Shown piece by piece: positions 8,454 through 18,700 of a stretch of 64,000 nt of DNA. The notes below the pieces were generated by a model. That model had not been told where the DNA came from. It did not search any database and saw only the letters and a list, made by a program, of their open reading frames with translations. Each line of letters opens with the position of its first letter. Position 1 is the first letter of the stretch. The DNA is from Singulisphaera sp045290345. Its GTDB lineage: Bacteria > Planctomycetota > Planctomycetia > Isosphaerales > Isosphaeraceae. The translations under genes were made by a program, and so were the position numbers. The stretch is from contig NZ_CP155447.1 of the NCBI RefSeq assembly GCF_045290345.1, positions 6,572,001 to 6,636,000 of the forward strand, in the 5' to 3' direction.

Positions 8454-9692
8454 TCATTTCTCTTCAAGGAGGGTATCCACCGCGTCGTTCAACGGTTGTG
8501 GGGTGTGATGAGAGAGATCCTTGAAACGGATAACGCCAGCCTTATCGATAACGACGATCGTCGGCCAGCCATAGACGTTCCAGCGGGATGCGATCGGCCC
8601 GTAGGGGCTCCCTCCATCGAACCAAGAACGCCAGGTGATCCCCTTCGCGATAGACGTTGCTTTCAACGCCTCCCTCTCCTTATCGCTGTTCACGCCCAGG
8701 AGGACGAATGGCCGATCCTTGAGGCGTTCCGCCAGAGCCTTTTCCGTCGGCAGGAAGCCCATGCAGGGCCCACACCAGGTCCCCCAGAAGACGAGGACGA
8801 CCACCTTGCCACGGTAGTCGCTCAGCCGCAACGGCCCCCCATCCACGTCCGTCCCTTCGATCTCGGGCGCGAGCATCCCGACGCTGATGGTCCGGAGGGC
8901 ATTGAGTTTGTCTCCGGCCAGCTTGCCGAGGGTCCGTCCCTCTCCCCTCTTTTGCAGCTCGGGAGTTGACCAGGAAGGCACCTGGGGAATGTCGCCGTAA
9001 TCGCGGGCGACCCGTTCGAGAAGCGCCTCCCGTTCCCGGGACAGGGCGACGGGATCGGCTGAGCGGAAATAGCGAATATAATCGGGGTCGAGTCGCTCGG
9101 TGAGATATCGCGTGGACGCCTGGTATTTCGCGTCGTCCTCGGGGTGGTCGAAATACGGCCTGGCGGCGATCTTGGACCGCGACTCGTGGCAACTCGCCAG
9201 CGCCATGGCCGCCCGCGCGAGCGTCTCGCGGTCGTTGCTTGCGGTCAACAGGGCCTGGAAGTACAGCTCGGTTTGACCAGCGTCGAAAAAAGGGCTCCGA
9301 AGCATGGCCTGCACGACCCGTGCGTCCTGCAGATGCTCTCGGGTCAAAAGGTCGCGAGCCCGGAGATAATACGGGAACAGGGCCTTATCCCGCGCCCGCC
9401 CCATCCGGAGCACCTTGAGCAAGGCCTCGGCCCCCGTTGCGTCGTGCGGGTTCGCCTCGGCAAATGTGATGAACCGCGGGGCGAACTCCCAATCCGGGGA
9501 TTTCTCGTACTTGGTGATCCAGGCGGGGTCGGCGGGAGTCACTCCGGGTGATATCTTCTTCCACTCCGCCGTCGCTGCCTCGTACTCTTTCAACAAGGCG
9601 GCAAAATTGGCCTCCGGCGTTCGAACATTCGGGACGTCATCCGCCGCCGCCAGCCCGACCAAGACCGATCCGACCACGAATAATACTCGCAT
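8454..9692 (-). CDS. Secreted thioredoxin-fold (TlpA/ResA-like) protein
   Basis: A 412-residue protein. The start at 9692 has GGGGGAA just upstream and gives a signal peptide (MRVLFVVGSVLVGLAAA). Residues about 20-270 form a helical domain of unknown function found before thioredoxin domains in planctomycetes. The C-terminal 140 residues are a TlpA/ResA fold: LRLSDYRGKVVVLVFWGTWC enters the active site WCGPC, and GWPTIVVIDKAGVI contains the conserved cis-Pro region. It is probably an extracytoplasmic thiol-disulfide reductase acting on cytochromes or other exported proteins. It appears monocistronic. Confidence 0.85.
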   Translation of the reverse strand: MRVLFVVGSVLVGLAAADDVPNVRTPEANFAALLKEYEAATAEWKKISPGVTPADPAWITKYEKSPDWEFAPRFITFAEANPHDATGAEALLKVLRMGRARDKALFPYYLRARDLLTREHLQDARVVQAMLRSPFFDAGQTELYFQALLTASNDRETLARAAMALASCHESRSKIAARPYFDHPEDDAKYQASTRYLTERLDPDYIRYFRSADPVALSREREALLERVARDYGDIPQVPSWSTPELQKRGEGRTLGKLAGDKLNALRTISVGMLAPEIEGTDVDGGPLRLSDYRGKVVVLVFWGTWCGPCMGFLPTEKALAERLKDRPFVLLGVNSDKEREALKATSIAKGITWRSWFDGGSPYGPIASRWNVYGWPTIVVIDKAGVIRFKDLSHHTPQPLNDAVDTLLEEK

Positions 9693-10278
9693 TTGCAAGT
9701 TCCCCCGAATGTGTGTTCGCCGCCGCACCCCTCGAACTACCCCATAGGACATGGTTAGTTACCAGCCGGTCGTTCAATATTCGGGTGCCGTCGAGCCGTT
9801 GGTTCAGAACGCTAACGACGGCCTCTGCACCCTCCCGCGAGCGACGGGCGGGGTGATCCGTCCAGCGGCCTTTGCCGTTGGTTGGGGAACTCCCCCTCTC
9901 AGCGTCCGCTCGTCGTCGAGGCGTTCTCGACCTTGAGACCTGGAGCAGTTAGACACTTCAAACGCAAGATCTGGGAGATTCCATAAAGCTGGGAGCCTGA
10001 ACAAATGCCTCGACAGGTTGATCGGGGTTTCCGTCCTGCCCACTTTCGGTGTCTGGCTACCGCTGGCCTCCCCCTTTCAACCGAATCGCCCCCACGAGAG
10101 CGGATGCCGAGTTCCGCTACCGCGAAGCGATCTGATTCCCCTTATGGGACAGTCTCTTACTCAGCAAGCGAGGATTATCCTCGACCCGATCCATTGGTGA
10201 AATAGCGATGTGCCAATAGCCAGTCGTTTCCCCGGATTTCTGTATACCCTGCCGGCCAGCGCGCAGCGACACCGCCAG
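9693..10278. other. Intergenic region, no clear gene
   Basis: No open frame here looks like protein on either strand. GGGACAGTCTCTTA near 10144-10157 resembles the outer terminus of the 1316-1504 element, so a mobile-element scar is possible. Confidence 0.4.
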
Positions 10279-10494
10279 ATGAAGCCGTCGCATGACTTCA
10301 TCGTCTGCGGCGATGGCACGTGGCACCGAGTTGAAAACGATGCGGCGCTGCGGGCCTGGTCGCTCGACCTGGCCGAGTAGATTCGCCGGGCGTGGGCGGC
10401 GATCCATCAGCCGATTCCGATGAACCCGACGCCCCACCAGTGTCCGCCTTGCGGCCAGCGGGAAAATTGCGGTCAGGCGTGGATAACGGCTTAA
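10279..10494 (+). pseudogene. Decayed gene fragment, copy 1 (flanks the toxin-antitoxin pair)
   Basis: The plus strand reads MKPSHDFIVCGDGTWHRVEN onward to LDLAE, hits TAG, and continues in frame as IRRAWAAIHQPIPMNPTPHQ and CPPCGQRENCGQA before TAA. The CPxCGxxxxCGQA ending resembles the C-terminus of PD-(D/E)XK/Dna2-Cas4-like proteins of planctomycetes; this is a memory-based impression. A second copy lies at 11281-11484 in the same orientation, so the toxin-antitoxin pair is bracketed by direct repeats of about 150 bp. Confidence 0.55.
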
Positions 10495-10898
10495 AGCAGC
10501 CTGGTAAACCCTTCTTGTGTGAAATGGCTGTCCCGTGTCAAGACTTCGGTGATGCCTTCTTGCCGCATCGCCGCCATCGAAATGCAGTCGGTCAGGCTGT
10601 ATTCCTTGTCGGGGCGGGCCTTATACAAGGCAAGGCCGTTAAGGAACGTTTGATGGGATTGGGGCCGCACGATCACCTGCGGGTTGGTCATCGTCGCTTC
10701 GACCATCCGGGCAGCGACCTGCCGCAGGATAGGGCCGTGACCGCTGTAGTGGGTTAGGAACTCGTCCAGCACCTCCTCGGTGGTAATCAGGGAAGCCTGG
10801 CCTAGCGAACCCATCAGCGCAATCACATTGACATGCCATTGGTCTTTGGGATTGGCGAGAGCAATCCAATACACCGCATCCGCAAATACTCGCCTCAT
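10491..10898 (-). CDS. PIN-domain toxin (VapC-like ribonuclease)
   Basis: A 135-residue protein starting MRRVFADAVYWIALANPKDQ. The PIN acidic residues are visible: Asp in FADAVYW (about residue 7), Glu in ITTEEVLDE (about 40), Asp in SLTDCISMAAM (about 102), and Asp in LTRDSHF (about 119). PIN toxins cleave RNA with metal ions and are neutralised by the partner antitoxin. The ATG overlaps the antitoxin stop by four bases (10895-10898). The stop codon overlaps the end of a decayed gene fragment on the other strand, which suggests the pair arrived as a compact insertion. Confidence 0.85.
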   Translation of the reverse strand: MRRVFADAVYWIALANPKDQWHVNVIALMGSLGQASLITTEEVLDEFLTHYSGHGPILRQVAARMVEATMTNPQVIVRPQSHQTFLNGLALYKARPDKEYSLTDCISMAAMRQEGITEVLTRDSHFTQEGFTRLL

Positions 10899-11200
10899 TG
10901 TGCCGTGGGGCGTTTCGGTGTGCCGTAGATGTAATGGTCGTGCTGCTCGGCACCATCGGCCGGCAGCTTGTCCCATTCTTCATTGGGGACAGTGGCGGCA
11001 ATCTCTGCGATTTCTTGCCAGATCGGCTTATGGACTTGCTCGCCTGTTCCGGCCGTTTCCGGCCGTACCCGGCTCTGGTCGCGTTGCCGTAGCAATAGCC
11101 GCACGGCTTCGGCCATCGCATCGTCTACGGATGCGAAATGGCCGCTATGGACTTCCTCCAGGATCGAGCGTTCCAGGTCCCCAGGCAGGCGTATCGTCAT
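10895..11200 (-). CDS. Ribbon-helix-helix antitoxin of the PIN toxin
   Basis: A 101-residue protein. The N-terminus (MTIRLPGDLERSILEEVHSG, then DDAMAEAVRLLLRQ) is the ribbon-helix-helix DNA-binding fold of ParD/CopG-like antitoxins, and the C-terminal half is a polar toxin-wrapping tail. ATG 11200 is chosen over an upstream start because GGGAGGA lies about 8 bases before it. It overlaps the downstream toxin by ATGA, giving antitoxin-first order and translational coupling. It probably represses its own promoter. Confidence 0.82.
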   Translation of the reverse strand: MTIRLPGDLERSILEEVHSGHFASVDDAMAEAVRLLLRQRDQSRVRPETAGTGEQVHKPIWQEIAEIAATVPNEEWDKLPADGAEQHDHYIYGTPKRPTAQ

Positions 11201-11280
11201 AAACCATTCCTCCCTATAGCCTTCCACCATATCATGCCGACCGTGATTTGCCAAGCGGGATGCCCTGACTGCGCTTCAGG

Positions 11281-11484
11281 GACGATGGCACGCGGCACCG
11301 CGTAGAAAACGATGCGGAGCTGCGGGCTTGGTTGCAGGACCTGGCCGGGCAGATTCGCCGGACACGGGCGGCGACCCATCAACCGATCCCGGTGAACCCG
11401 GCGCCTTACCAGTGCCCGGTGATCGAAAAGAGTTCATTCGTCAATATAGATAGGCGACAGTTGGGCAATTTGGGGAGTTCCTGA
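11281..11484 (+). pseudogene. Decayed gene fragment, copy 2
   Basis: Reads DDGTRHRVENDAELRAWLQD, LAGQIRRTRAATHQPIPVNP, APYQCP and then diverges to a TGA. It is about 80% identical in DNA to 10302-10447 and has the same orientation. Copy 2 lacks the TAG seen in copy 1 but also lacks the Cys-rich ending. Both are fragments of the same lost gene family. Confidence 0.55.
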
Positions 11485-11525
11485 TTCATCGCTCGCTCAC
11501 GCCGTTCATTCAAAAAAAAGAGTGG

Positions 11526-12911
11526 TCACGCAAGGATTGCCTTGTGGACCACACCTTTGACGTCGGTCAGTCGCATGTCGCGCCCGGCATATCGGTAGGT
11601 GAGACGCTCGTGATCGAGCCCGAGCAGGTGGATGACCGTGGCATGCAGGTCGTGGATGTGCATGGGATCCTCGACGGCCTCGTAACCGAGGTCGTCGGTC
11701 TGGCCGTGGGTGATGCCCGGCTTCACGCCCCCGCCGGCGAGCCAGAGCGAGAAGCCCTTGTTGTTGTGGTCGCGACCGTCGGCGTTCTGACCGTGAGGCG
11801 TACGGCCGAACTCGCCGCCCCAGATCACCAACGTGTCATCGAGCAGCCCCCGAGTGCGCAGGTCCGTCAGCAGCCCGGCGATGGGCCGGTCGACGGCCCG
11901 GGCGTTCCGGGAGTGGCCGGCCTTCAGGCCACGGTGCTGGTCCCAGTCGCCGTGGGTGAGCTCGACGAAGCGGACGCCGGCCTCGACGAAGCGACGCGCC
12001 AGCAGGCACTGGCGGCCAAAGTCGGCGGTGGTCGGGTCGTCGAGGCCGTAGAGATGCTTCGTGGCCGGCGACTCCCCCGCGAGCTCCATCACGCCGGGGA
12101 GCTTTCCTTGCATGCGGAAGGCCAGTTCATAGGACTCGATAACTCCCTCGACGCCGGGGTTGACCCGCTCGCGTTTGAGCAAGTCGTGGTTCATCGACTG
12201 GACGAGGTCGAGCTGGAGCCGCTGGGCGGCGGCGTCGAGCTTGGTGTTCCTGATATTGCCGATCTGAGAGTCGGCGATGGGCTGCCCCTCACTGCCAATG
12301 CGCGTGGCCTGGCAGGCGGCCGGGAGAAACGCGCTGCCGTAGTTCTGCGCGCCGCCGTTACGCCCGGTCGGTTTGATCGAGATGAACCCGGGCAGGTCGT
12401 CGCTCTCGGTCCCCAGCCCGTAGAGCGTCCACGCCCCGAGCGAAGGCCGGATGAACTGCGAGTTGCCGGTGTGGAGCATCAAGTACGCCTCCGGGTGGGC
12501 CGGCAGGTCGGTGTGCATGCTCCGGATGACGCACAGCTCGTCGGCGTGCGCGGCGACCTCGGGAAAGAGCTCGGAGGCCCAGAGCCCACTCTGGCCATGC
12601 TGACGGAACTTCCAAGGCGAGCCCATCAACTTCGCGCCTGGGATGCGGCCCGGCCGGTTCGACGTCTTGCCGTCGGCCGTCGAAAGCTCCGGTTTGTAGT
12701 CGAAGGTATCGACATGCGAGGGGGCCCCGTTCATGCAGAGGAAGATCACGCGCCTGGCCCGTGCCGGGAAATGCGGGGCCTTCGGCGCGAGCGGAGACGC
12801 CTTCGATCCGGCCCCGGCCGCCATCGACGACAGGCCGGCGAAGGCGAGATAGCCGAACCCGGAGGAGGCGGCCTTCAGGAGGTCGCGACGTGAGAATCCG
12901 CGCGAATTCAT
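11526..12911 (-). CDS. DUF1501 family secreted protein (sulfatase-like fold)
   Basis: A 461-residue protein with a Tat signal (SRRDLLKAASSGFGYLAFAG, about residues 7-26), so it is folded before export. The start at 12911 places the twin-arginine motif at the N-terminus; the longer frame upstream is antisense-like sequence. Core motifs are VIFLCMNGAPSHVDTFDYKP, DELCVIRSMHTDLPAHPEAY, DTLVIWGGEFGRTPHGQN and DGRDHNNKGFSLWLAGGGVK, typical of DUF1501, which is related to alkaline-phosphatase-type sulfatases. It lies 34 bases downstream of the cytochrome/DUF1549/DUF1553 gene, its usual planctomycete partner. The pair is thought to act on polysaccharide outside the cytoplasm, but the biochemistry is not established. 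Confidence 0.92.
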   Translation of the reverse strand: MNSRGFSRRDLLKAASSGFGYLAFAGLSSMAAGAGSKASPLAPKAPHFPARARRVIFLCMNGAPSHVDTFDYKPELSTADGKTSNRPGRIPGAKLMGSPWKFRQHGQSGLWASELFPEVAAHADELCVIRSMHTDLPAHPEAYLMLHTGNSQFIRPSLGAWTLYGLGTESDDLPGFISIKPTGRNGGAQNYGSAFLPAACQATRIGSEGQPIADSQIGNIRNTKLDAAAQRLQLDLVQSMNHDLLKRERVNPGVEGVIESYELAFRMQGKLPGVMELAGESPATKHLYGLDDPTTADFGRQCLLARRFVEAGVRFVELTHGDWDQHRGLKAGHSRNARAVDRPIAGLLTDLRTRGLLDDTLVIWGGEFGRTPHGQNADGRDHNNKGFSLWLAGGGVKPGITHGQTDDLGYEAVEDPMHIHDLHATVIHLLGLDHERLTYRYAGRDMRLTDVKGVVHKAILA

Positions 12912-12945
12912 CGGAGCAATCCTCCCGCCCGTGGGCGGCTCGTGA

Positions 12946-15651
12946 TCAGTCGAGGTATCGGAACTCGGCGTTGGCGAAGAGAGCCTGGCAGAACGCCGAC
13001 CAGGCCTCGCGCGCCGGGTCGACCTCCCTTGCGTTTGCAAGTGCGAGTGCGGCGAAATCCCGGAGGAACGCAACGACGCGGTCCCGTTCCGCCAGGGTGG
13101 GCGGCCGAGTGAAGGTGAGCCGATACGCCTGGTCGATCTTTCGAGAGTCATCGCCCTCAACGGCCCGGAGCCGATCGGCCAGTGCCTTTGCCTGCCGGGC
13201 GACGAACGGGCCGTTCATGAAGTAGAGCGACTGGGCCGGGCCGGTCGTCGTGGCCCGCTCGCCCGTCACGAGGCTCGGGTCGGCGAAGTCGAAGAGGGCG
13301 AGTGGCTCGAGCACCTCGTCCCGGATCACCGGCAGGTAGACCGACCGGTGCGTGTCCGAGACATCCAGGCCGACGATACGGACGAACCGGGCCAGGCCCT
13401 CGCCGACCCGTGCCGTGGCCGACCCGACGGGCGGGTCCGGGTTGAGCCGGCCGCCGACGGCCAGCAGGGCGTCCCGAAGCGCCTCGGCCTCCAGCCGACG
13501 CTTGCACTTACGCCAGACCAGGGTGTTGTCGGGGTCCGCCTCGAAGTTGCGCGGGTCGTGCGTGGAGTCGAGTCCGTAGGCCCTGCTGAGCACGATCCGG
13601 CGGATCAGCCGCTTAATCGACCAACCGTCGGCCATGAAATCCACGGCCAGCGTGTCGAGTAATTCCGGGTGGCTCGGCCGCTGACCCGCGGCGCCAAAGT
13701 TGTCGGGGGTGGCCACGAGCCCGCGGCCGAACAGGTGGAGCCAGACCCGGTTGACGATCACACGGGCTGTCAGGGGGTTGGAGGGGGAGGCGAGCCAGTC
13801 GGCCAGTTCGCGACGGCCGCTCCCCGACGCGATCGACGCGGACGGATCGTCGCAGAGAACCCGGACGAGCCCGCGAGGAACGACCGCGCCAGGCTGGTCG
13901 AGTTCCCCTCGCACGTAGAGCGGGCTGTCGACGAACTCATCGCGCTCGCGCACCCCCATCGCGAACGCGCGTGGGGACCCGTTGGGACGGTCGATCGCCA
14001 GGCGGTAGCGGAGCATCGAAAGCAGCGAGGTCGTCCGCCGGAGCCGATCCCGGTTGCCCTCGCCCGGAGGGATGGCGTCGCGTTCGCGGACCAGGGCGGC
14101 AAGGCGTTCCTCCATCGCAGCTCGCTGACCTTGCGGCAGCGAGGGCACCGCCGAGGGCAGGCCCGCGCCGGGAGGGAGTTCGATCAGCGGCGAGGCGTTG
14201 AAGTTCGGGAACACGCCCGCCAGCGTGCCCGAGCAGGTCTGGGTGCTGCGGAAGATGCCCGAGAGCGCGTAGTAGTCGCGCTGGGGGATCGGGTCCAGCT
14301 TGTGGTCATGGCAGCGTGCGCAGGCGACCGTGAGCCCGAGGAAGGCTCGTGTGGTCGCCTCGATCTGCTCGTCGACGAGGTCCAAGGTGAATTGCCCACG
14401 GTTCTCGGCGTCGTGGGCCTTGCTGCCGAGGGCGAGGAACCCGGTCGCGATGAGCTGGTCGGCCCGCTTGCGGTCGTCCTCAGCGTGGAGCAGGTCGCCG
14501 GCGATCTGCTCGCGAACGAACTGGTCATACGGCTTGTCGGCGTTGAACGAAGCAATGGCCCAGTCTCGATACCGCCAGGCCTGGGGGTAGGTGAAGTTCG
14601 TCTTGCCGCTCGACTCGGCGAACCGCGCCACGTCGAGCCAGTGCCGCCCCCAGCGCTCACCAAAGCGGGGAGAGGCGAGGAGCCGATCAACGACCTTGGC
14701 GAAGGCGTCGGGGGAGTCGTCCTGGAGAAAGTCGTCGAGATCTTCGGGTGTGGGCGGGAGGCCGATGAGTTCAAACGTGACCCGGCGGAGAAGTCGCGGC
14801 CGATCGGCGTCGGCGACCGGGGTGAGACCACGGGCTTCGAGCGTCGCGAGGAGGAATCGGTCGATCTCTCCGCGGGGCCAGTCCTCCCGCTTCACGACCG
14901 GCGGGGCGGACTTCTTCGGTTGGCGGAACGACCAGAACTCCCGCCCCTTGGCGAGGTCGACGGACGGCCGCGCCCCCACGCCTGCCGGCGCGGTCCTGGG
15001 ATCGGGCGCCCCCATCTTGACCCAGGCCTCGAAGTCGGCGACGACCGAGTCGGGGAGCTTCGCCTTGGGGGGCATCTGAACCTCATCGTCGCGGTAGCGA
15101 ATGGCACGTATGAGCAGGCTCTCGTCGGGGTTCCCAGGCACGATTGCAGGGCCGGAATCTCCCCCGAGGCGGAGGGCCTCCCGACTATCGAGCTGGAGCC
15201 CGCCGCGGAGCTTCTCGGCGGTGCTCGCGTGGCACTTGCCGCATTGCGTCGCCAGGACGGGCCGAATCTTCGCCTCGAAGAACTTCTCCTGATCGGGAGT
15301 GATCGAGGCCTCGCCTGTCGGCATCTCCTTCCGGGCGTCCGGCTTGACCGCTGCGCCGCCGGGTCTTGGGGAGAAGGACTTGCGGTATTCCGCCGTGGAA
15401 AGGAATCCGTCGCGGTCCGCGTCGAGCCGACGGAACATGGGTCCGATCGCGGCTGCGCCGCCCCTCATCCGGGGGGAGGTGCGCAGAAAGTCCCGGTATT
15501 CCTCGAGCGAGAGCCGACCATCGAGGTCGGCATCGCCGAGGCTGAAGATCCGCTCCGGGTCGAAAGCGGGGAACCGCTGCACCTGGGCGGATGTACGGCC
15601 CGCCGGCAGCAGAACGAGCACCAGGAGCACGCGAGCCGAATATCCCGTCAT
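12946..15651 (-). CDS. EF-hand, cytochrome (PSCyt1), DUF1549 and DUF1553 protein
   Basis: About 901 residues. Signal peptide (YSARVLLVLVLLPAGRTSA), then two EF-hand calcium loops (DADLDGRLSLEE and DADRDGFLSTAE), a c-type heme domain (CGKCH), DUF1549 (RHWLDVARFAESSGKTNF, then ARCHDHKLDPIPQRDYYAL) and DUF1553 (NRVWLHLFGRGLVATPDNFG, SHPELLDTLAVDF). ATG 15651 is preferred over 15672 because AGAGGAG precedes it by 8 bases. The family is planctomycete-specific and usually paired with DUF1501, as here. It lies 58 bases downstream of the CotH fusion gene, so the three are probably one operon encoding an exported, heme-bearing, calcium-binding assembly. Confidence 0.93.
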   Translation of the reverse strand: MTGYSARVLLVLVLLPAGRTSAQVQRFPAFDPERIFSLGDADLDGRLSLEEYRDFLRTSPRMRGGAAAIGPMFRRLDADRDGFLSTAEYRKSFSPRPGGAAVKPDARKEMPTGEASITPDQEKFFEAKIRPVLATQCGKCHASTAEKLRGGLQLDSREALRLGGDSGPAIVPGNPDESLLIRAIRYRDDEVQMPPKAKLPDSVVADFEAWVKMGAPDPRTAPAGVGARPSVDLAKGREFWSFRQPKKSAPPVVKREDWPRGEIDRFLLATLEARGLTPVADADRPRLLRRVTFELIGLPPTPEDLDDFLQDDSPDAFAKVVDRLLASPRFGERWGRHWLDVARFAESSGKTNFTYPQAWRYRDWAIASFNADKPYDQFVREQIAGDLLHAEDDRKRADQLIATGFLALGSKAHDAENRGQFTLDLVDEQIEATTRAFLGLTVACARCHDHKLDPIPQRDYYALSGIFRSTQTCSGTLAGVFPNFNASPLIELPPGAGLPSAVPSLPQGQRAAMEERLAALVRERDAIPPGEGNRDRLRRTTSLLSMLRYRLAIDRPNGSPRAFAMGVRERDEFVDSPLYVRGELDQPGAVVPRGLVRVLCDDPSASIASGSGRRELADWLASPSNPLTARVIVNRVWLHLFGRGLVATPDNFGAAGQRPSHPELLDTLAVDFMADGWSIKRLIRRIVLSRAYGLDSTHDPRNFEADPDNTLVWRKCKRRLEAEALRDALLAVGGRLNPDPPVGSATARVGEGLARFVRIVGLDVSDTHRSVYLPVIRDEVLEPLALFDFADPSLVTGERATTTGPAQSLYFMNGPFVARQAKALADRLRAVEGDDSRKIDQAYRLTFTRPPTLAERDRVVAFLRDFAALALANAREVDPAREAWSAFCQALFANAEFRYLD

Positions 15652-15709
15652 GATGGCGACTCCTCTCATCATCGACCTCGGAACAACATCCCGGCTCGTG
15701 TGGAAAGAC

Positions 15710-18700
15710 TCAAGGGGTCAATGACTGGAGATAGGAGACGAGGTCGGCGAGCTGCTCGGGCGTTAAGGTGTCGGCGATCCCCTCGGGCATCGCCGACAAT
15801 TCTTGCCGGCGGCGTTCCTCGATGTCCGAACGCTTCAGCTCGCGCAAGGCACCCGACGACTCGCGGACCTGCACAACCGAAGCCCCTTCGCTGACCACGA
15901 AGCCGGTGAAAACGCGGCCGTCGGCCATGGCGAAGCCATAAGCCTCATAACCCTGGGCGATCTTGGCGCTCGACTTCAGGATGGATTCCACGAGCTCGGC
16001 AGGGCTGTAGCGTTTGCCGATGTCGACCAGGTGCGGCCCTTTGGGCGTCTGGCCGTCCGCATCGGTGTGGCAGGCGCGACACGACTGCGCGGCGAAGAGC
16101 CCCCTGCCCCGCTCCGCGTCTCCCTTTGCCTGGAGAGCCCGCCTCGCCGCGGCCTCGTACGACATATTGCCGATCTGGTCCTTGTTCTTCGGGTCGGCCT
16201 TGGCGATGAGGACGCGGATCTCCTCCTCGGCCTTCGACGGACCGGTCGCCAGGTCGGTAGGCAGCCCCGTGAGGCGGACACGCTGCCGGGCCAGCTCCTT
16301 GCGAAGGAATGTCGCGGTCTCGGCGTCGTCATCGAGGATTGCGGCCTTGAGGACCGAGGCGATCCTCCCGCTGGCCTCCCACTTCCGGGGGTCGAAGTAC
16401 GGGCCCGTCGCGTCGGGCCGGATGCCCCACCAGCTCCCCTCATAGTCCGCCTCGCGATGATAGAGCCGCACCAACGTGGCCAGGAGTTCGCGGCGAACTT
16501 CGGGAGAGCGGGCTGCCCCCAGTTTCTTGACGAGTCCCTCAACGGCCCTCGGATCGTGCATGGAGCGCAAGGCGCGGAGGGCCCCCTCGCGATGGGGGCC
16601 GTCGATAGCGTCCAGGCAGGCGTCCACCGCGTGAAGCGCGACCAGGGCCCGCATCGCCAGGTGGGGCAAGACCCGATCCGGGTCTGGCTGAGAATTCACC
16701 GGCCTCGCCGTCGGCATCGGCGAGTCCTCGGGACGCGAGGTCAAGGGGACCAGGCTCGCGGCCGCCGAGGCATCCCCCAGACGCCCCAGCGCAATCAAGG
16801 CTCGCGCCCGGACCCGGGCCGAGGGGTCGGCCAGGGCCGCGATGAAGAGGCTGGGCTCGACGCCTTCGAGCTCCGTCCTGCGGTCGGCCAAGGCCAACAA
16901 CGCGAACTCGCGGACGGCGGCGTCCTCGGCGAGCTTCTGCAAGACGCCGTGAGCCCCGTTGCCGTCGAGTTGCTTCAGTGCAAAAAGCGCCGCGACCCGC
17001 CCGGGTACGGGCCTGGAGGGGTCGGACGCCAGCTCAGCGAGAACCCGGGTCGTCTCGATCGTTCGCCCGCGACGGAGGATTTCGCGCTGAGAATCGAAAC
17101 GCGAGGCCGCATTCGGGCCGCACATGCCGTCCATCAGTTCGCTCAGAACGGCCGTTCTCGGGTCGAGACGTTCGGTCGCCGTCCAACCGGGAGGGGTCAC
17201 GCACGCGAGAAAGCCAACCTGCGGCCCGACATGGACGCTGGCCTCACCCCCGCGCCAGCTCGCCACATAGAGCCGGCCGTCGCTCCCGAGATCCATACCA
17301 GTCGGCCGGGGGATGGAGAGGAAGACGCCCTGAGTCGCGAGGAAGGAGGCCCCTGCCGGCCTCAGGTCGTGCCGGTAGACTTCGCTTCGGCCCCAGTCGC
17401 CCGTCAGGAGCACGCTGCGATAGGCCTCGGGCCAGCGATCGTCCTGGAGCGACAGGGCACCCGTCCCACCCCCCTGGCCGAAGGCGCCGAGCGGCGGCAT
17501 GATCTCATCGGGATAGTTGGTGAACCGTTGGGTATAGCCGTAGTCGGCGGTCTGGATCAGGTGGCTCACGCGCACATCCCAGCCGGCCCCATCGTTGGTA
17601 TTGTCCCTCGTGAAGAGGTTCATGTCCGGGTCGATCGCGATGGCGAACGGGTTGCGGAGCCCGATCGCGAAGACCTCCAACTCCGTACCGTCGGGCCTCA
17701 CGCGGAGGATGCCGCCTCCACGTTGCGACAAGGTCGTACCGTCCTTCCCCTTCGCCCCGTGAAACCCGTAATCGCCGACGGCGATGTAGATCCAGCCATC
17801 GAGCCCCATGCGGATCCCGTTGGTCGTGTGGTCACCGCCCCGCTCGTCGATCTGGCTGGTTGTCAGGCCCGAGACGAGGACCTCCTGACGGTCGGAGACG
17901 CCGTCGCCGTCCTCGTCGCGGAAGACGCTCAGGAGCGGCGGGTGCAGGACCCAGACGTTGCCATCCTGGGCGATCAGACCGCGGGTGCTCCATCCTGGCG
18001 AACACGTTCACACGGTCGGCTTTGCCGTCGCCGTCCTCGTCGACGCAGCGCACCACCCGGCCGCCCCCCGGCGTGCGGCCGAGCGAGCCTTGCTCGTCCA
18101 CGGCCACGTACAATGCGCCGTCGGGGGCCACGGACAGGGCCACCGGGTAGCCGACCTTCGGCGGCGCCGCGAAGAGGCTGACCTTGAACCCAGTGGGGGC
18201 CTTGACGACCTCGCCGATCGTCTTGTCGTCCATCGGCGGGAGCGGAGGATTACGGCCCGGCGGCCCGAAGTTGAACTGAGGCCGGTAGCCGTCCCTCTTT
18301 CCCGCGATCTGATCTGCAACCGAGGCGGATCGCTTCTCGGCGAACGTCCGCAGGTCGGGGGCCGCCGGGGCTCCCGGAGGGCCAAAGCCGGCGGGCGGCT
18401 CCGCCCGCGCGGCCCGCGCCGCCGCCTCCCGCTCGATCATCGGCTTCGTCGCGCCCTCGATCGCGGCGACATCCGCCAGAAAGCGGTCCTTGCGGAAGAC
18501 GGTCGAGGCGAGTTCCTTGACGATCTCCTGATGCGCGTCGCGAACCTCCTTGATGGCGAGCAATCGGTCGGCCAGCCGGTTCACCCCGCCGTAGGGTCGA
18601 GCCAGGCTCATATCCATAAGCTGATCGAACGAGCCCATCATCGCGAAGTTCGCGAACGACAGCTCCTGGTCGCCCGGGATGAAGACGAATCGATGGGTAT

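Noticed and set aside
11544..12893. 449-codon plus-strand ORF
   Set aside because: Antisense to the DUF1501 gene, which has a full set of family motifs.
13669..15894. 741-codon plus-strand ORF
   Set aside because: It is antisense to the DUF1549/DUF1553 gene, with Arg/Glu/Gly-rich text from GC-rich codon positions and no domain.
15803..18181. 792-codon plus-strand ORF
   Set aside because: It is antisense to the CotH/heme-binding fusion gene and has no recognisable motif.
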